A stretch of 64,000 bases of DNA from Tetramitus jugosus (taxonomy: Eukaryota; Heterolobosea; Eutetramitea; Acrasida; Vahlkampfiidae). A program made the position numbers and the translations under genes. Shown here in pieces: positions 37,512 to 47,492 of the stretch (position 1 is the stretch's first letter; every line of letters begins with the position of its first letter). The notes under the pieces are model-generated. The model did no database searches, was not told the DNA's origin, and saw only the letters and a list, made by a program, of their open reading frames with translations. The stretch spans positions 1-64,000 of the forward strand of contig OW569349.1 in NCBI GenBank assembly GCA_937625935.1, in the 5' to 3' direction.

Positions 37512-40500
37512 ATGAGTGAACAATCACTCAGTCGTTCGAGTAGCAGACGAAAAAAGAGTAGTGATCATGGGCATGAAAAGAAGAAGAAGATAAAGTCCAT
37601 TGCCAATTATACATTGGGAGATGTGTTGGGTAAGGGAGGCTTCGGTGTCGTATACAGAGGCCTCAATCAAAATGATGGTTCTCAGGTTGCTGTCAAGCAA
37701 GTGTCACTCAAAAAGTGTAGCAAGGAACAAGTGGAGGACATTCACTCTGAAATTAATTTATTGAAAAAGTTGCATCATGACCTAATTGTAAGATACATTG
37801 ATCACAAACAATCAAAAACAAAGTTGTACATTATCATAGAGTATGTATCCACAAATCATGTAGCTACATTTGTGTGTGTGAGTAGAGTCTCTCTTTGTCT
37901 CTCTTTGATGCTGACATGAATTTTTTTCATGGTCGTTGTTTGTTGTTGTTTTTCAACATTTTTCATTTGTGAAACAACAGATTTGTCGAGGGAGGATCAC
38001 TACAGGATCAAATGAAAAAGTATGGTACCTTCAAGGAATCTCTAGTTGCAAAATATATTAAGCAAGTGTTGATTGGATTGAATTACTTGCACAATGAAGG
38101 TGTTATCCATCGTGATATCAAGGGTGCTAATATTTTGACGACAAAGGACGGTGGAATCAAATTGGCTGATTTTGGTGTGGCGGCTGCTCTGAGCGAAGCT
38201 GAATCAGAGAATCCTGTCGGTACGCCGTATTGGATGGCCCCCGAAATTATTGAAATGAGTCCAGCGACGCCAAAGTCTGATATTTGGAGTGTTGGAGCCA
38301 CTGTGATTGAGCTGTTAACGGGCGAACCACCATACTTTAAATTGGATCCTATGCCAGCTCTCTATCGAATTGTGCAGGATGAATCGCCACCTATACCAGA
38401 ATGTTCTAAAATTTGTGAAGATTTTCTTTACAAGTGCTTTCAAAAGGATCCAGATTTGAGAAACTCTGCGGAAATATTGTTGAAACATCCATGGATAACG
38501 GTGAACAATGGTGATGTGTCAAAAGAAGAGGAAGAAAAGAAGAAAATGGAAGCAGAAGCAGCCGAGAAAGAGAAATTAAGACTGGAAGAAGAGAGAAAGA
38601 AACAAGAGAGCAGAATGAGCGCAGAAAAAAAATTGCAACTCTTACAATTTGCTGAAGATGAAGATGATACTGATTCGTGGGGTGATTTCGGAGACGATGA
38701 ACCAATACCAGTTAACTTGGGACTGCAGTTCGAACGCCAGGAGGACATGAACAGTCCAAGCCCATCAAATGCCAGAAAAAGTATGAACATGCAGAATTTA
38801 AAGTTTGATAAGATATTAAATGCACAGAAGCAATTGGACGATGATGATGAGGATTCTGATTATGATGACTTATTTGGAGGTGATCCATTTGCGGACGATG
38901 AAGAAGAACTCGAGGACGTCGACTTTGCTCAAAAGTTGCGTCAAAAGATGACGCTAAACAACATTGATGACGATGACGATCCATTCCAGGATGACATGGA
39001 CGAATTTGCTGATTTTAACTTTGAGTCAACGCCCAAAGATGAAGAAATTCGTATGGAAACAAAGCTCAGAGATCTGTTTGCAACATTGGACATTAACAAG
39101 CACGAAGCAGAAATTGTTGATATCTGTACAAAATTGGTACGTAATTCATTTGGTGTTTTGCAATTATGGAAGAATTTTTACTCACACAGGTATTTTGTCA
39201 ATAGTGTGAGGGATTAAATCAGTTCCCAAAGTTGAAAACAAAAATTACTCAGAGCACTGGAGCCGCCTCGCTCCGAGAGCTGATGGAGAGCGACAATTGC
39301 AATGTACTTTTGCATACACTAAAGGTGATTAACAGTATCGTAATTGTCGAGGATATTTCACAAACGATTGAGAGTAGGACATTCTGTGAAACATTGTGTC
39401 TGCTGGGTATTATTCCTCCTGTTATGCAACTGGCTAGCGAATCATATGATATGCAATTGCGCCAAGAAACTTGTGCCTTCATTTATGAAATTTGTAATGT
39501 GAGCGCACTCACTCTGCAAATGTTTATTGCATGCAGAGGGTTACCAACACTAGTCAAGTTTCTAGTTCATAACGAAACAAACTTTAGCGAAAGATCAGAC
39601 ATTATATTTTCTGCTGTAGATGCAATACTTCGTGTCTTCAACATTCCAGATCCTAATAATACGAGAAAGCCAAAGAATGATTTTTGCGCACTATTTTGTA
39701 AGGCTCAACTGATGCCTCAACTCAGCAGTGTGTTGATACAACTGGCCAAAGATTCATCGCTGAGATCAAAGCAGTATCTTGATCGTGTTATTACTATTCT
39801 ACTTCTGTTCTCAAATGCTGGTCCAATTGTTCTCTCATATATGTCGCAGGGAGATGTACTACCAAACTTACTCAAGTCGATCAAACTGCTCGAAAATAAG
39901 GACATTAGACTGAACATGGTCAAATGTGTCAAGAATCTCGCTCTTAATCCAGCAACATTTGACAACTTTGTTAAATCTGATGGTATTCCAAGACTTGTTG
40001 AATTGTTGGCAGAGAGAGACGAAGATATTAGTAATCAGGTGATTGCAGCCTTGTACAGTTTGACTCTAGTGAATCGTGAACGACAAAATATCGCAGTGCA
40101 AGCTGGTATTGTTCCAGAGCTACAGCATGCGATTGAGACCGATAGTCCTCTCAAGTATTTAGCATTGAGTCTTATTTGCATGTTGGCTCATGCCAGTAAT
40201 ATTGCAAGAGAGGAATTGTGGAAGAATGATGGTGTTCGATTCTTCATCAAGATTCTCCGTATTAATGGCTATCAAGTGAACGCTTTGGAAGCTCTCAGAG
40301 AATGGATTACTGAAGACACGAAACGGGTACAGAACGAATTATGCAGAAAGGAGAACATTGAAGAATTGGTGAGTGTATTCAGTTCAGCTAGCAGAACAGT
40401 CTTTGCATCAATGCTTGAACCTCTCCAAAACATTCTGAACGTTTCCGTCAAGGTGAACAAGGCACTCAGCAATACAACAGAGTTTGTATCAAAACTCATG

Positions 40501-40722
40501 AAGCAATCGTTGCTGCAACCGCAACCTGATGCACAGATTAGAATCCGTGTCATGCAACTGAAGATTGTTCAATCTCTGTATCGATGGTGTGATCATCCTA
40601 AGCGCATGATGGCAGATTTGTATCCAGTCATCAAGCAAATTGCTCAACAAGAGAAGGGTATTCTGGTGAACGAAATTGCTATGAATCTATTGAGTGCTTT
40701 TGAGACCAATATCAAGCTGTAA
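37512..40722 (+). CDS. Ste-type protein kinase with armadillo repeats (SepA/Cdc7/MAP3K-epsilon type)
   Basis: Exons 37512-37840, 37981-39136 and 39205-40722 join to 1000 residues in one frame (introns 140 and 68 nt). Kinase domain ~30-285: [44 protein letters not shown], all catalytic residues intact. A Glu/Asp-rich, partly coiled linker (~290-490) follows, then about 500 residues of helical armadillo/HEAT-like repeats ([76 protein letters not shown]). This kinase-ARM layout is that of S. pombe Cdc7, Aspergillus/Dictyostelium SepA and plant MAP3K-epsilon, which drive septation or cytokinesis under a Spg1-type GTPase (family knowledge). The second join (AAATTG|GTACGT...AATAG|TGTGAG) is my inference. 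Confidence 0.88.
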
Positions 40723-40915
40723 AAAGTCGGTTCAATACAATTTGTCGTCTTTTTTTTCTCTTGTTGATTTTGTAAAGTGAGAGTCAACTTCATGAATTTT
40801 TCCGACACGCAAAAAAATGCTTCTCCGTCTGTGAAAAAGAAATAGACGTCTCATTTTTGAATCATCATCGTTACTGTTTGCGCTTGCATTCTTCCACACA
40901 AACAATTCAACAATC

Positions 40916-42970
40916 ATGCAAGCAGCATTGAGACTCGCCAAAATTTCAAGCAGGCAATCAACCGCCGCACCCTCAACAACATCATTCGTACAACGTTCCT
41001 ATGTCGTTGGTAAAATTAGAGCCAAACCAAGAGACGATGAAGCAGAACCCTCACTGATGGAAGAGATTGAAGAGGAAGAAGCAGTACCATCTGAATGGAC
41101 CCGAGCTCACTTTTCTGCAGAACAACTCAATGAGCTTGCTGATGACAGAACCATGGAAATTGAAAAGAGAATGGAAGCTCTGATTCACAGAGATCAAGCA
41201 TATGGTGATGCATATGCTTCAATGAAGAGAGGCACTCACATCACACCAGAAAACATCAAAACTGACATTGCTGATCCTCATGAATTGTTTGATTCACAGT
41301 TTGGAATGGATCGTGATATTCGTCTCGTCGAACGTCATCAATTGTTCAAAATGTCACAAAAGAATGGCTTGCCAGTATTGAAGAACAAGCCACGTTTCCG
41401 CTCTGGCATTCCAACAATGATTGATCCTGTGGGTGAAACATTTGCCAAGTTTAAGAAACAAACAAACTTTTACAACAAAAATCCATACCGATACGCCAAT
41501 GCTGAAAAATTGATTGAGAATAAGGAGTCTAGAGATGAAATGTCTCGCATTATTAAGCAGCAATTGCAGAAACAATCGACAGAGGCTAGATCCAGTGCTG
41601 AACAGTGGTTGGAAGAGGACATGGATATGAGAAATTATTTGTCAAAAGCATCTGTTGCAGAAGCCGCACGTATCGAAGCAATCACCAGTGGAGCTACCGC
41701 CGAGGAAGTAGAGGCAGTAGTCAATTCGTTTACTCAGGAGCGGACCAAATCAACACTGCTCGACAATGACGACTTGGATTCATATTTGGCCTCTCAGGAG
41801 AACGCTGATGAATCAGAAGAAGGAGGAGGCTTCCAAGTCCTTGATTCTCTTACTTTTTGGAATAACAACAAACAATTCAAGGAGAGAAAGTTTGATAATT
41901 TTGATTTGAATTTGCCAGTAGCACCTGAATTGTACTCTCTCACTGCTCCAAGGAACATTACTGAGGGAGAATTAAACAAATTGTATGTCATCAATTCTGG
42001 TGACTACAATACGTTCTTTGGAGAGTTGGGTTTTGGTGGAGAATTGGACAAGGTTTTTGAGAGAGTTGCACAGAGAGCTCTCATGATCAGAGAGCCTGTA
42101 TTGCCTGCTGTTGACTTGCTCACTCGAATGAAGGCCAATAATGGTAAGCGCACAGATTTAAATCAGAGAGGATTCGTTTTTACTGGTATTAGAGGTGGAG
42201 GAAAGACTGCATGTCTCTCAATTGTTGCCCATCATGCATTCAAGAATGACTTTTTGGTGTTTTATATTCCATCTGCTCATCATTGGACTCATGGACCTCA
42301 CTATGTTGAGCCGTCCGTCTTGTTGAAGGGATACTTCGATGTGCCAACACCATCTCTCGCCTTCCTCAGACAGTTCAGCAAAGCCAATTCCAAGATTTTG
42401 AAGAAGATGAAGCTTTCCAAGTCCTTCAATTTACCAGTCGAACTTGGTGAGAAGCAACCAACCAACCTGCAGGAACTGATTCAATTTGGTGTCGTTTCGG
42501 AAGATAACGCATCCATTGCATTTAAGTTATTAATGGACGAGTTGGTTGTCAATAATGATGTCCCAATGGCATTCATTGTTGATGATTACAACTTCTTCAT
42601 GGACACAACTGGCTTCTCTTATGGTAACTTGGCAGAGTTTGACACCAAGATGCCAGAACCTGTTCATGCTACACAGCTCACAATTGTTCGTGGATTGAAT
42701 CGTCTCTTGTTACAAAACAGTCCAAACAAGGTGTTTGTGGCCGCTGCTTCCAACAAGTGGAAACAACAAAACGAAACGAGATTGGAAGACTATCCACTCG
42801 AGGTTCTCAACGTTCCTCGTTATAGTGAGGTCGAGATGGGTACTATGTTGGATTATTACTTCTCCGCATATTATATTGAGGGTGTAGCAGCTCACACGGC
42901 AGAGGATTTGCTGTATTTGACTGGTGCAGTGCCAAGTGCTTTGTTCAATGAACTATCTGTGTACCATTAA
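40916..42970 (+). CDS. DAP3: Mitochondrial ribosomal protein mS29 (DAP3)
   Basis: 684 residues, intronless. An Arg/Ser-rich N-terminus (MQAALRLAKISSRQSTAAP) suggests mitochondrial import. The P-loop is GIRGGGKT near residue 425, followed by IVAHHAF and long segments typical of DAP3: PEVLLLP-like YVEPSVLLKG, FIVDDYNFFMD (Walker B-like), and an end ALFNELSVYH where mammalian DAP3 has a similar tail. It is a GTP-binding protein of the small mitoribosomal subunit. The N-terminal ~270 residues are longer than in animals. Its TAA stop (42968-42970) is part of the TTAA at the left end of the transposon; the coding sequence is otherwise complete. Confidence 0.88.
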   Translation: MQAALRLAKISSRQSTAAPSTTSFVQRSYVVGKIRAKPRDDEAEPSLMEEIEEEEAVPSEWTRAHFSAEQLNELADDRTMEIEKRMEALIHRDQAYGDAYASMKRGTHITPENIKTDIADPHELFDSQFGMDRDIRLVERHQLFKMSQKNGLPVLKNKPRFRSGIPTMIDPVGETFAKFKKQTNFYNKNPYRYANAEKLIENKESRDEMSRIIKQQLQKQSTEARSSAEQWLEEDMDMRNYLSKASVAEAARIEAITSGATAEEVEAVVNSFTQERTKSTLLDNDDLDSYLASQENADESEEGGGFQVLDSLTFWNNNKQFKERKFDNFDLNLPVAPELYSLTAPRNITEGELNKLYVINSGDYNTFFGELGFGGELDKVFERVAQRALMIREPVLPAVDLLTRMKANNGKRTDLNQRGFVFTGIRGGGKTACLSIVAHHAFKNDFLVFYIPSAHHWTHGPHYVEPSVLLKGYFDVPTPSLAFLRQFSKANSKILKKMKLSKSFNLPVELGEKQPTNLQELIQFGVVSEDNASIAFKLLMDELVVNNDVPMAFIVDDYNFFMDTTGFSYGNLAEFDTKMPEPVHATQLTIVRGLNRLLLQNSPNKVFVAAASNKWKQQNETRLEDYPLEVLNVPRYSEVEMGTMLDYYFSAYYIEGVAAHTAEDLLYLTGAVPSALFNELSVYH

Positions 42971-42983
42971 GGTGGCGGTCTAC
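42967..42983 (+). repeat. Left terminal inverted repeat
   Basis: TTAAGGTGGCGGTCTAC; the first four bases are the TTAA target copy and contain the DAP3 stop codon. Directly inside lie two near-copies of CTCCTCGxATAAA (about 42986-42999 and 43006-43019), including an AATAAA at 42994-42999. Confidence 0.9.
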
Positions 42984-43626
42984 CAACTCCTCGAATAAAT
43001 AGGGCTCCTCGTATAAAATGATTTTTGTTTGAGAAAAAAGAAGCAAGATGTGGGTCGATCAAAAAACATCAGAATCCATACACAAGTGTTAATCAGCCAC
43101 AATACTGTGAATTCTCGGTTACAAGCAACACTTTCGTGCTTTGTGATTTCTCTGCGGCGGAGGTTCGGGCTTCTTTATTTGGGCTAGTTGACAGGAACAT
43201 TGAATCTCTCTGGAGAATACAAAAACACACTTGGATGATTAGAGTCATCCACACGTTGTCATTAAACAAGTTCTGAGTCAAAGATGCAATACTTGGTAGA
43301 GTTTCATATTGGAGTCTCCTCCAGTAGATGATTTCGGTTGTTGTGTGTATTGGTTCAGAGGATGGACGATGGACGTTTTCTTTCAAGACGCGAGATTGAA
43401 CCACCCAAGAAGAAATAAAGCATTTGCCAAACGAGTAACGTCATCTTTCTGTTGCCTAAATCTCAGTTTCCTCTAAGCTGCGGAATTGGTGCAGTTGTAA
43501 AAATTTCCGTTGAGACTGTCTTTACAACGGCAACGGCCATCTACCTCGGTTTAAAAAGCGCTGTCTTTTTCGCTGTTTGATTCAACTCACACAACAAACA
43601 CAACACACAACAAATACAATAACATT
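42984..43626. other. 5' part of the transposon upstream of the Fanzor gene
   Basis: About 640 bp with no protein I can support; short frames at 43025-43276 (+) and 43093-43404 (-) overlap and have no domain. It probably holds the Fanzor promoter (TTTAAAAA near 43550 and an ACAACAAACACAACACACAAC leader-like stretch before the ATG). Confidence 0.5.
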
Positions 43627-45430
43627 ATGCCACGAGGTGTGCCTAAGGACGGCAAGAGAAAGAGAAAGAGAGAGACTGTCAAAAAGGATGAATACTCATC
43701 ACATTACGTGGTCAAGGTCGGTCTGAAGTCTCTATTGTTGCATTGTCCAACTCTGTTACCAATCATACAAACTCAAGCTCTGGAGATTACAAGGATTGCT
43801 CTTCGACTCACAAGATTTATAAACATAATTGTTTTGAGGCACTTGGAGAACAATTGTGATATCCCTCTCTTGAATCAAGGATTTATTCAACGAATCGGTT
43901 CAGTGTTGTTTGGACGCAAGTCGAAGACAAGAGACGATAATGTCAACCTCATCAACGGATCAGTCAACATGGATGACGTAAAAATCAAGCTAAGGAAGAT
44001 TTATGAGAAGTTTTCCAAATCCATCAATTACGTTGCCAAGTCTCTCAATGTCAATATTTCTAACATGCTCAAGTTCACATTGGAACAAAGACTGAGAAAG
44101 TATTTGAGAGTGAGGATGAATCAATTGCACTATGATCAATCAATCCCAAGGTCTGAATACAGAAGAGTCATAGAATACATCATCAGAAAGTTGACATTCG
44201 TCACTCCAGTTTATGATTTTGTCAAACTGCCTCCAAAAGAGTTGATAGAGACTATTCCTGTGTTGATCCGAGAGGTTCGAACACTTGTTGGTGCTAAAAC
44301 TGACGAAGTGATTGATGAATCGTTTGTGAACAACAACACCAATAACATGCTGAAGTTTTACTGGCATGCTCAACAGTTTCTGATTGGCAATGGAACGAAA
44401 TCATTTGCATTGTTGCCCTTGTCCCACTTTAAATGTAGATGCATGGAGATTGGTACAACGGACCTGATAGACATGCTCCAACAGAAGAAGAAACCAGGAG
44501 GACAAAAGAAGGGTAATGTACAAGTTATTGAACCCATTGAATTGAAATACAATCTCAAGTGTTTGAATGTTGGAACAAAGAAGATTCAAATCGACTCTAT
44601 CAGAACTGACGGTATTCAGGCCTCTGTTGTTCTCAGACATCAACTCGTTGGCAATCACAAGAACAATAAGGCAAAGGAATCCAAGGGCCAGAAAGAAGCA
44701 AAGAAGAGAAAGAAAGAAACAAGTATGAACGAAGGTGCTGAATATTTGGTTGGGATTGACCCGGGTATTGTTACGTTGGTGAGTTGTGCAGATTCAGATG
44801 GCAAGAAGTGGGAGTTGTCTAACAAAACATATAGACATCTGTCCCACCATTCAAAAAACTCCAAGCGATTGTTGAAATACAAAGCAGAATGGAACGAAAT
44901 GAATGAGAAGAACTTGGATGAACTCCATAACTCAATCAAACAGGCCCGTGTACCAACAAGTGGTCTGTTCCTTGAACACATCAATTCTGTATTGAAAGTC
45001 GAGGATGATTTGTTGAATTTTTATTGCACCCCAAAGGTGAAGAGACTGAATTGGGATAGCTATATAATGAGAGATAAGACGATTGCCAATGTTATGAATG
45101 ACTTTCGAAAGAGAGCAAATGGAAGAAGCATGTTAATTGGGATGGGCAATGCTGGTTTCTCACATGAAGCCAGTCAAGCATAAGAGAATAGACAAGAATG
45201 GAACGTTGAATGTCTCTGTCGTCCGAGGAGTTAAACAGTGTGCAACCACTATATGTTTAGTGACTCACAACAGAGACATCAATGCGGTCAAGAACATGCT
45301 CCATCTACTGAGAACAGAAATGGATGGACAGTCACGTCCCGATGCCTTCAAGAGGAAGAAAAAGGTCGCAAAAGAATTAATCAAAATGGTGGAACACCTC
45401 CAAGGCTCACTCCATCAAGCTGCTATGTAA
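43627..45430 (+). pseudogene. Fanzor (eukaryotic TnpB/IS605 OrfB-like) nuclease, decayed
   Basis: Frame 43627-45183 (518 aa) then 45137-45430 in another frame. A basic N-terminus (KDGKRKRKRETVKKDE, a likely nuclear signal) leads to a helical REC-like part. The Fanzor1-type segment GTKSFALLPLSHFKCRCMEIGTTDLIDML is at about 257-287. RuvC-I is LVGIDPG with Asp378. RuvC-III is NRDINAVKNM (45269-45298), in the second frame. Between them, where relatives have the alternative catalytic Glu and a first CxxC of a zinc finger, this copy runs from MLIGMGNAGFSH almost straight to KHKRIDKNG and CATTIC, so about 40 residues seem deleted and the frame is broken. It is probably nuclease-dead. Fanzors are RNA-guided DNA nucleases; one from Naegleria lovaniensis has been characterised (established knowledge). 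Confidence 0.8.
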
Positions 45431-45502
45431 GTCCCGATTATGTAGGAGCGTTAAGGTGTCTTATCGGGAAACCATAATGTTTTTATTATGGCTTGATCGA
45501 CA
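45431..45502 (+). ncRNA. Candidate Fanzor guide-RNA scaffold at the right end
   Basis: Between the Fanzor stop and the right terminal repeat lie two nested foldable elements: TCCCGAT (45432-45438) with ATCGGGA (45463-45469), and CCATAAT (45472-45478) with ATTATGG (45485-45491) around GTTTTT. In TnpB and Fanzor systems the guide RNA is made from the 3' end of the element, with the guide read from the flank. If so, the guide here would be host DNA from 45520 on. Location and structure are seen; RNA function is inference. Confidence 0.45.
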
Positions 45503-45519
45503 GTAGACCGCCACCTTAA
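45503..45519 (-). repeat. Right terminal inverted repeat
   Basis: GTAGACCGCCACCTTAA, the exact reverse complement of 42967-42983, ending in the second TTAA (45516-45519). Confidence 0.9.
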
Positions 45520-45706
45520 GGGACATCGAATAAAGCGAATCGAAATCAATTTTTATTGTTCCAGGAGTCGACTCTGCTTTTAGTTTGTCACCCAGGTTTT
45601 TCTCGCTCCGGACAAAAATGTCTTGTCGTCAAAAGACACCCGTTGAAGAATATAAACCTCTTCCTTGTTGCTGAGTTGCCTACATTCGACAAAAACACAA
45701 AGAGTC

Positions 45707-45934
45707 ATGGAACAATACACTGAACATCACAGCACAGAGGAGGAATTTACTAGATACAACGTGAGCAAACTTCAATCTCAAACCTCGAATACATCGCGAG
45801 CCAAGAGCATCCCCACCAAGAGGAAGGAAAGTTTCGATCTCGAGATTGGGTCCTTGAGCGAATACTATACCAGCGTGGGAAGTAAAGCCTTATTCGACGA
45901 ACCATTCCAATCCGGTCATGCCAGAGATTGCTGA
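45707..45934 (+). CDS. Upstream open frame of the RCC1 gene (75 aa)
   Basis: MEQYTEHHSTEEEFTRY... to SGHARDC, overlapping the RCC1 start (45918) by 17 bp in another frame. Low-complexity, charged, no domain. It may be a regulatory upstream frame, or a frameshifted N-terminus of the RCC1 gene. Confidence 0.3.
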   Translation: MEQYTEHHSTEEEFTRYNVSKLQSQTSNTSRAKSIPTKRKESFDLEIGSLSEYYTSVGSKALFDEPFQSGHARDC

Positions 45935-47386
45935 CCGCGCTTTTTATGGGCAATTTATCCACCCGAGCCAGATCAGAACTCTCTCATCTCAAAATAAAGA
46001 ACTGATTTCTCTGTCACAACGACTTTTCTGCAACAAAATCATGATACTAGCAAGTGGAAGTAACTCAATGGGTCAATGTTCAGCATCAGGTCATAAGACT
46101 GGTGCGAACTCACACTTGTTTCAATATGAGATTGAATCGGAAGTGGACGTCCCTTTCCCCACCAAATCTCTGCGTTCTGTCCACTGTGGAAAACAACATT
46201 CACTGTTCTTAACGAGTAAGTAATATCGTCAATCTCTATTTTGATACTCTTGAGATTAGACATTTTCACACGGGGAGTGTTTAACTGATCCCTCTTAGAA
46301 TGTGGACAGGTTTTTGCTTGTGGGAACAACCGAAATGATCAGTTAGGTTTCGGCGAAGAGATTGACGAAGTATTTGATGCTCAGAGAGTATCAAGCTTAG
46401 AATATTTCAAAGTTTCATCCATCTCCACTTTTTCTTCCTTTTCATTGTTTGTGACAAATGAAGGACAAGTGTATGGAGTTGGTCTCAACGATTCTTTTCA
46501 GTTAGGTCTTTCGAATACGAAGAGAATAGTGAAACCTCAATTAATTCCTTTTACTGTACCATCCCCATCACCAATCTCCAATAATGAAGAAGACGATACA
46601 GTGCCTATCATCCAATGCGCAGCAGGAGAGAACCATTCCTTGTTTCTATCGAGAGATCATCGTGTGTTTGGATGTGGAGACAACGAGCTGGGTCAACTTG
46701 GAATGGGTGATAATTTTGAAGCAGGAGAGGTCATATCTCCTGTTGAACTTTTGTGGTCAACGAGTTGGAAGGAAAGAGGACTGACAGTTGCAGCAAGTTC
46801 AACAGGAGTAAAGCACATTAGTACTGGCGCCCATCACTCGGCAATCATAACGAACGATAATTCTATCCTCGTGAGCGGTAGTAATACCTATGGCCAATGC
46901 GGAGCGGCATGGGACATAAAGTGTGTCACTTCCTTCCATTTGGTCACCACAGTTGACCATGCATTCTTGAAGGGCATTAAAATCTCTTGTGGAAGGAGGC
47001 ATACCCTGGTGTTGGACGAAGATCACAGAGTGTGGGCATTTGGGGACAATTCATTCGGTCAACTAGCGATCGACGAAGAAGAGAAGGGAGTGTGTTATCC
47101 GACAGATATCACAAATAGAATGGAGCATTTAATGGACACAGATGAGATCATAACAGATATAGAAGCAGGATTTAATTACTCCATGTTTATTACATCGAAT
47201 GGTAAGGTTATTGCCTGCGGAAGCAATGCGGAGCACAAACTGGGTGTGCGTGACCAATCCACGGGAGATAACAGTACCAAGATAAGGACCCCACACTTGG
47301 TCTATTCTCTGAAAGAAACTCAAAACAGGATTCATATTGCCTGCGGATTCTTCCACTCCATGTTGTATGAGGTTTCTCCTGAATAA
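45918..47386 (+). CDS. RCC1-repeat protein, two exons
   Basis: Exons 45918-46215 and 46299-47386 (intron 83 nt, GTAAGT...CTCTTAG) give 461 residues in frame; the join restores LFLT-KCGQVFACG. Seven RCC1-type repeats can be seen (ILASGSNSMGQCSASG, VFACGNNRNDQLGFG, VYGVGLNDSFQLGLS, VFGCGDNELGQLGMG, ILVSGSNTYGQCG, VWAFGDNSFGQLAID, VIACGSNAEHKLGV) with HH/HS-x-x-(I/L/F) partners. Complete propeller, no extra domain. It lies just beyond the transposon, about 400 bp from the right end. Specific partner unknown; distinct from the RCC1 protein at 28232. Confidence 0.82.
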
Positions 47387-47492
47387 ATTTATCATCTTGA
47401 AGGATGCACAATAAATACACCGCGAACGCGCGAAACAAAAACTTCCACCAAATTTCGGAAGCCAGAAAACTTGTCAGATCAAAAAATCAAAC

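Larger units (their letters stand above)
42967..45519. mobile_element. Fanzor-bearing TTAA transposon inserted at the DAP3 stop codon
   Basis: Seen: perfect 17-bp terminal inverted repeats, TTAAGGTGGCGGTCTAC at 42967-42983 and its exact complement at 45503-45519, each bounded by TTAA. A TTAA target duplication is typical of piggyBac and some other cut-and-paste DNA elements; the insertion replaced one TTAA with two. The element is 2.55 kb, has no recognisable DDE transposase and carries only the Fanzor-like gene, so it is non-autonomous for movement or relies on a transposase elsewhere. It separates DAP3's stop from its original 3' flank, which starts at 45520. A short copy of the end (TTAAGGTG) lies inside at 45451-45458. 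Confidence 0.88.

Noticed and set aside
43025-43404. Short opposing frames in the 5' part of the transposon
   Set aside because: They overlap each other and show no domain or cysteine pattern; no transposase motif was found.
45707-45934. Treating this frame as an intact independent gene
   Set aside because: It is low-complexity and ends overlapping the RCC1 start; kept only as a weak upstream frame.
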